DNA from: Paracoccaceae bacterium
Lineage (GTDB): Bacteria; Pseudomonadota; Alphaproteobacteria; Rhodobacterales; Rhodobacteraceae
NCBI GenBank assembly: GCA_902606585.1
Contig: CACLGX010000004.1
Span: 1-64,000 of the forward strand
Length of the DNA: 64,000 bases
Direction: 5' to 3'
The translations under genes and the position numbers were made by a program. Positions 60,207-64,000 of the stretch are shown here, in pieces; positions within the stretch are counted from its first letter, which is position 1, and each line of letters opens with the position of its first letter. Under the pieces are notes generated by a model. That model ran no database searches and was not told the origin of the DNA. It was given only the letters and a program-made list of their open reading frames with translations.

Positions 60207-60968
60207 CTAATCGTTTTTTCTAAAGAAGACCGGCGAAAATCGAGATGACTCTTTCGAATTATAACTATAGCCAGCAAGATTAAACTGAATTAAATCTTCT
60301 ATTGTAGCAATTCTATTTTCCACCACATACCTGGCCATCGCACCTCTCGCTTTTTTTGCGTAAAAACTTATTTGCTTAGGGCCTTTTGAGGTCAGCTCAA
60401 AAAATTGAGGCGTGATAACTTCTAATTCCAATGACTTGTTATCTACTGCCTTAAAGTATTCTTGGCTTGCACAATTTAAAAGCAATGTAGACTCAGTACT
60501 TTTTGCTTGAAGGTTTATTTCATTAGATAATCGACTTCCCCAATAGGCATACAAATCAGAGGTGTTTTCAACTTTTAATCGACTACCCATTTCCAGGCGA
60601 TAAGGTTCAATTTCATCCAGAGGCCTTAAAAGCCCATAAAGACCTGATAAGATCCTCATGTGGTCCTGAGCCCATCGTAAGGCATCTTCATCTAGTGATT
60701 TAGCATCAAAACCAGTATAGGTATCACCTGCGAAAGCAAACGCTGCAGGCTTTCGTTCTTGATTTCCAAAACTGTTAAATCGTTCCTTGTTCAGACGTGC
60801 CAAGGCAGGGCTAATTTTCATTAGGGACTGTAAGTTTTCCTCCGATAGCTGACTTGCGGCTTTGACTAACCTATCGGTATCATCAGAAAATAGTGGTTTT
60901 GATGTTTTTATTTTCTCAACTTCAGGGCTCATGTCTAATTTCTTAGCCGGAGAAACAACAACAAGCAT
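60207..60968 (-). CDS. yaaA: Peroxide stress protein YaaA
   Basis: A DUF328/UPF0246 protein of 253 residues with the typical start MLVVVSPAKKLD, core SGLYGLLRPLDEIEPYRLEMG and the terminal ARGAMARYVVENRI. In E. coli it limits intracellular iron in peroxide stress and contains a DNA-binding fold. No adjacent regulator is seen. It is the gene before ppaC on this strand, with 72 bases between. Confidence 0.94.
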   Translation of the reverse strand: MLVVVSPAKKLDMSPEVEKIKTSKPLFSDDTDRLVKAASQLSEENLQSLMKISPALARLNKERFNSFGNQERKPAAFAFAGDTYTGFDAKSLDEDALRWAQDHMRILSGLYGLLRPLDEIEPYRLEMGSRLKVENTSDLYAYWGSRLSNEINLQAKSTESTLLLNCASQEYFKAVDNKSLELEVITPQFFELTSKGPKQISFYAKKARGAMARYVVENRIATIEDLIQFNLAGYSYNSKESSRFSPVFFRKND

Positions 60969-61109
60969 TTAATTAATTCCTTTTATCTTTCATCTTACAA
61001 CAAATAATTCAAATTTAAATTCAAACAAGATTATAACCAAACCAGTAATATAGTTTATCGATTTTTACCTAAATATAGATAGTAACTTTATTTAACTCTT
61101 TACGTTAGC
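60969..61109. other. AT-rich gap between yaaA and yggT
   Basis: This 141-base gap is AT-rich and contains no gene-length frame, no strong hairpin and no confident promoter. It likely carries the yaaA promoter on the minus strand. Confidence 0.4.
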
Positions 61110-61397
61110 CTACCTGAGCCCAAATAATTCAGGAAGAATATAATCGCGCAAAGAAATTAAGATAATAAACGCTACTAGCGGCGATAAATCTAAAGGCTGG
61201 GTATTTGGTAAAACTCTACGAATTGGACCGTATATTGGTTCCAAAAGCCGGTTCAATCCCGTCCAGATTTGGGCAACAAGAGGCTGATAAAGATTTAAAA
61301 CCTGGAAACTTATTAGCCAACTCATAATTATATGAGCGATCATAATAAAAAACGCGACATCTAATATCAAAAAGACAGGACCGTATATAGCTGACAT
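61110..61397 (-). CDS. YggT family membrane protein
   Basis: A protein of 95 residues with two hydrophobic segments (VFLILDVAFFIMIAHIIMSW and LVAFIILISLRDYIL) and the family motif LLEPIYGPIRRVLP between them. YggT proteins are inner-membrane proteins linked in other species with division/septation clusters or osmotic shock; the role is not settled. It lies 66 bases after hemY on the same strand. Confidence 0.92.
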   Translation of the reverse strand: MSAIYGPVFLILDVAFFIMIAHIIMSWLISFQVLNLYQPLVAQIWTGLNRLLEPIYGPIRRVLPNTQPLDLSPLVAFIILISLRDYILPELFGLR

Positions 61398-61463
61398 TAA
61401 AACTTTTCCTTAAATATTCTGATAAAGTAAATCTTGCTTACCAATTTAACAAGAAAAGTAAAA

Positions 61464-62954
61464 TCAACTTTTTGAGCTATCATCTTCAATTTTGACATTG
61501 TCTGGTTCCGCTAGGCTCTCTTCTACTTCTAGGTCAAATTGAGCAGTTTCAGTATCATTGCTATTTAATACCTCTAATACAATGGGAGCTCGCTCGCTTT
61601 CAGAAGCAAGCTCAGCTTTTGTCTCAGGAACATCCATCCATGTTAAAGTATCTAATGCATTACAATTAAAACATGTTGGCCGCCAAACAGAATGAACTGT
61701 AGAGCAAATTTCGCAAACCCATTGTGGGCCACGCGGTGCTGAAACTGCTTTTGTTAGCCATTTTCGAATTACACTATCATCTGCACCTTCGCCTTTTTCG
61801 ATGGCTGCAATAATTGTTAACGTGCGGACGTTAGGCACCGCCTCATAAGTATCTCCAAATGATCTGCGCGCATTAGGAAAATCTTCAGCCTGCAGATACA
61901 TTTCTGCCATCATTATTTTCGTTTCAACATGCATGGGATTCATTTTAGCGAGTAACTTGAACCCCTTTTCTCTATCCTCTGAATTTTCCCCTTCATAAAT
62001 TTCTGAATAGATCGCAGCCAAATCGGGATGAGGTTGAGACTCCCATGCCTTTTTAATTACTTTTATTGCTTTTTTTTTCTTGTCGTCTGTCAAATATTCT
62101 TTAGCAACTAGAACAGCAGCTGGCACTAAATCAGGAGACATACGATTTGCCTCTATTGCCGTTACTTGAGCATCAATTCTTTTATCAGTTTCAATTATTT
62201 CGGCCGCCTCTGATAATGCTAAAACAGCATCTCTTCTTTTATGGATATCTTTAGGTAGACTTCCATATTTCAATTTTGCGCTGAGAGTTTTTCGAGCTCC
62301 ACGCCAATCAGATTCGCGAGTCTGAAGGCCTATCAGAACATCCTGTGTTTCTTCATGTTTTGGTTTTAACGAAAAGGCTTTTTCAGCTAATTTTAGGGCA
62401 GTATCAGTGTCGCCTTCCGACAGTCGCTTTTTCATAATGCCCCTTACTCCAACAAACCTTGTGGTGGGATCTAAAATAAGCTCTTTATATATTTCTTCTG
62501 CATGTTCAGCCTCACCTGCTATTTCTGCCGCCTGGGCAGCTAATAAATTAGTAAGTGATGGTTGCTTTAAATACTTTTCAGCTTTTTTTGCCTTGGATAA
62601 AGCGGTGGACCCTTCGCCAGAAGCTAGAGCCATCATCCCTTCCGATAAAGCTCTAAATCCCTTTCTTTCTCTGTTGCGATCAAAATATCTAGAAACTGCT
62701 GTTTCATCACCGTTTATAAATCTAAAAATAGCGAGAATAAGCGAAACTATTTTAAGGACAAGCCAAGCGGCTAGTATAATCAAACCCAAAATTATCAACA
62801 ATTGTATTGGACTAATTGAATACTCAAAACCTGAAATTTCAATAATTGTACTTCCTAAAATTTTATTTTGGTCGCTAGCTAAATAACTAGCGCCCCAAGC
62901 AAAAGCCATTACAATCATTAAAAATAAAGACAGTCTAAAAAGCGATATCAACAT
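61464..62954 (-). CDS. hemY: HemY-type TPR protein with C-terminal zinc ribbon
   Basis: A protein of 496 residues: two N-terminal membrane segments (LFRLSLFLMIVMAFAWGA and PIQLLIILGLIILAAWLVLKIVSLILAI, HemY_N domain), TPR-like helices from about residue 100 to 400, then a rubredoxin-like zinc ribbon with Cys414, Cys417, Cys428 and Cys431 followed by DTLTW, and an acidic tail. The ribbon resembles that of LapB/YciM. The name follows the neighbourhood and N-terminal domain; it is distinct from protoporphyrinogen oxidase HemY. Role in heme synthesis is assumed from family. Confidence 0.88.
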   Translation of the reverse strand: MLISLFRLSLFLMIVMAFAWGASYLASDQNKILGSTIIEISGFEYSISPIQLLIILGLIILAAWLVLKIVSLILAIFRFINGDETAVSRYFDRNRERKGFRALSEGMMALASGEGSTALSKAKKAEKYLKQPSLTNLLAAQAAEIAGEAEHAEEIYKELILDPTTRFVGVRGIMKKRLSEGDTDTALKLAEKAFSLKPKHEETQDVLIGLQTRESDWRGARKTLSAKLKYGSLPKDIHKRRDAVLALSEAAEIIETDKRIDAQVTAIEANRMSPDLVPAAVLVAKEYLTDDKKKKAIKVIKKAWESQPHPDLAAIYSEIYEGENSEDREKGFKLLAKMNPMHVETKIMMAEMYLQAEDFPNARRSFGDTYEAVPNVRTLTIIAAIEKGEGADDSVIRKWLTKAVSAPRGPQWVCEICSTVHSVWRPTCFNCNALDTLTWMDVPETKAELASESERAPIVLEVLNSNDTETAQFDLEVEESLAEPDNVKIEDDSSKS

Positions 62955-62966
62955 GCCTTGATCTTC

Positions 62967-63986
62967 CTATTTCTCAGTACTTTTTAAAAGTTGCTTGACG
63001 GCCAAAAGAGATTCAATTCTACTTTCAGCGGAAAGGCGCCACGGCTCCATAACCTTCGAGGCAGTGCCATCAAGTTGCGTCAACTCAAAAAGAGATTTTT
63101 CAAGATCATTTGATTTTAAAAATGCTTCTGACCTGGACAAAACCGCGTCGGGGTCAGAGCCTTGACGAGGTATAGTAGACCGGGCTTGAAATTGTGATTT
63201 TAAAAAGCTTAAAAATTTAAAATTTTCTGTTTCTTTTTCATTTCTATAAGCTGATAAAGCTAAACGAGAGAACTCCGGAAAAGATTCCGTAAGATTTTTC
63301 ATGGTAGGAATACCGGTCTCTGCTAAATTTCTTAAGATGTCTGGGGCTTTCAGACCCAAAATGCGCTCAATATTATCTAAACTCGCTTTATAAGGGGTCC
63401 CATAGAGTGTTGATTTCTGAATTTCCCTAAAGTTTTCTTGTATTGACTGGTCAATTGGTATGCTTTTTTCAGGATTGTCTTTAGCCTTGTCTAATATTTC
63501 TTCCTTCGGAACATCTTTTTCCTGTTTTTTCTCTAAAGGCGTCAACATCATGGATCGAATTTCTGTTTCCAAACTATCAATGTTCGCAAAATTAGTTTCT
63601 AATTGTTTTTTAATACTTCCAAGTTCCAAAAATTTGAGATCAAATTCCTCTTTGTTACTTATGATTTTACTTTCAAGTTTGGTTAAATTGGCAACTAATT
63701 CTCTTTCACTAATAAAGTTTTCTGTTTTTTTGCTTACATTTGTAAGATCAATTTCAAGTTTTTTTATTGAAGTTGACAGCTCTTTTAGTCTGACCTGGAT
63801 ATTCTGCTCAAATACGATTTGTGACTTATTTTTAAAAAAATTAGGATAATTATTATTTATTAGAAAAACACCCAAAAGACCAAAACTTGCTGTTGCCAGG
63901 CCAGATAAGCCAATGAGTAAAAAAGAATTAAGTTTATTTTTTGGCTCTTTTATATGATTAACGTTGCCCGGTTTTTCTATCTCCAA
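62967..63986 (-). CDS. Mitofilin/Mic60-like membrane protein
   Basis: A protein of 339 residues: a Lys/Pro-rich short cytoplasmic N-terminus, one membrane segment (about 26-48, FLLIGLSGLATASFGLLGVFL), a coiled-coil of about residues 60-145 and a C-terminal helical part with the mitofilin-like end. Alphaproteobacterial homologues of this type adjoin hemY and are related to Mic60 of mitochondrial cristae junctions. TTG (63986) is the start, well supported by AAAGGAG at 63992-63998. A TAA at 63997-63999 may end the upstream gene. Confidence 0.85.
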   Translation of the reverse strand: MEIEKPGNVNHIKEPKNKLNSFLLIGLSGLATASFGLLGVFLINNNYPNFFKNKSQIVFEQNIQVRLKELSTSIKKLEIDLTNVSKKTENFISERELVANLTKLESKIISNKEEFDLKFLELGSIKKQLETNFANIDSLETEIRSMMLTPLEKKQEKDVPKEEILDKAKDNPEKSIPIDQSIQENFREIQKSTLYGTPYKASLDNIERILGLKAPDILRNLAETGIPTMKNLTESFPEFSRLALSAYRNEKETENFKFLSFLKSQFQARSTIPRQGSDPDAVLSRSEAFLKSNDLEKSLFELTQLDGTASKVMEPWRLSAESRIESLLAVKQLLKSTEK

Positions 63987-64000
63987 GCCTGCTCCTTTAG

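Overview
This window is a gene-dense, AT-rich stretch of an alphaproteobacterial chromosome, most likely from a marine member of the Rhodobacterales with an unusually low G+C content (I judge roughly 38-40 % by eye; it was not computed). Several things point there: the order ubiB-ubiE / mutM-enoyl-CoA hydratase-rpsT-dnaA-dnaN-recF-gyrB; short RNase D-lptC-lptA-lptB-hpf-ptsN without rpoN in between; the archaeal-type SerC with an adjacent structured leader; a HemY plus mitofilin-like pair; the type-2 GshA; and a near-perfect alphaproteobacterial RpoH promoter before dnaK. The assignment to an HTCC2255-like low-GC lineage is inference.

Layout from left to right. 1-1377: a small fatty-acid/CoA cluster on the minus strand (unknown partial gene, MaoC hydratase, SDR). 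1511-5250: envelope and ribosome-hibernation operon (RNase D, LptC, LptA, LptB, HPF, PtsN). 5277-9463: cysQ facing dnaK-dnaJ, which has two promoters. 9480-11695: thiolase and a YeeZ-like epimerase. 11701-17055: a tightly overlapping minus-strand operon (class III aminotransferase, HDAC-family deacetylase, xseB, prenyl synthase, dxs), with a second class III aminotransferase divergent at 17174. 18706-24014: msrA/msrB, rhodanese, serB, and serC-serA with a hairpin leader. 24159-35865: trhO, then a long minus-strand run of hydantoinase A-like, queG, GST, mtgA, gltB and gltD. 36064-38766: uppP, aroQ, pgsA, moaD, moaE. 38795-41971: ubiA, an OmpA/BON protein and a small coiled-coil membrane protein. 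41983-46470: rsmE, gshA, ubiB, ubiE. 46588-55253: mutM, enoyl-CoA hydratase, rpsT, dnaA, dnaN, recF, gyrB. 55268-63986: a minus-strand run of ltaE, YcgN, ribF, MaoC, TIGR01459 HAD phosphatase, Mn pyrophosphatase, yaaA, yggT, hemY and a mitofilin-like gene.

Nearly everything is core housekeeping: replication initiation, LPS transport, serine, glutamate and glutathione synthesis, ubiquinone (ubiA, ubiB, ubiE) and isoprenoid supply (dxs, prenyl synthase, uppP), protein quality control (dnaKJ, msrAB) and cofactor synthesis (ribF, moaDE, queG). I found no insertion sequence, prophage, CRISPR array, tRNA or rRNA gene, and no convincing new defence or mobile system. The points most worth checking are regulatory or architectural: the dnaK double promoter, the serC leader RNA, a cluster of GANTC sites before dnaA, a HemY protein with a LapB-like zinc ribbon, a zinc-free MsrB, the HAD phosphatase near ribF, and an orphan HyuA-like protein. 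Several start sites were moved inward from the longest open frame where ribosome binding sites or family N-termini required it.
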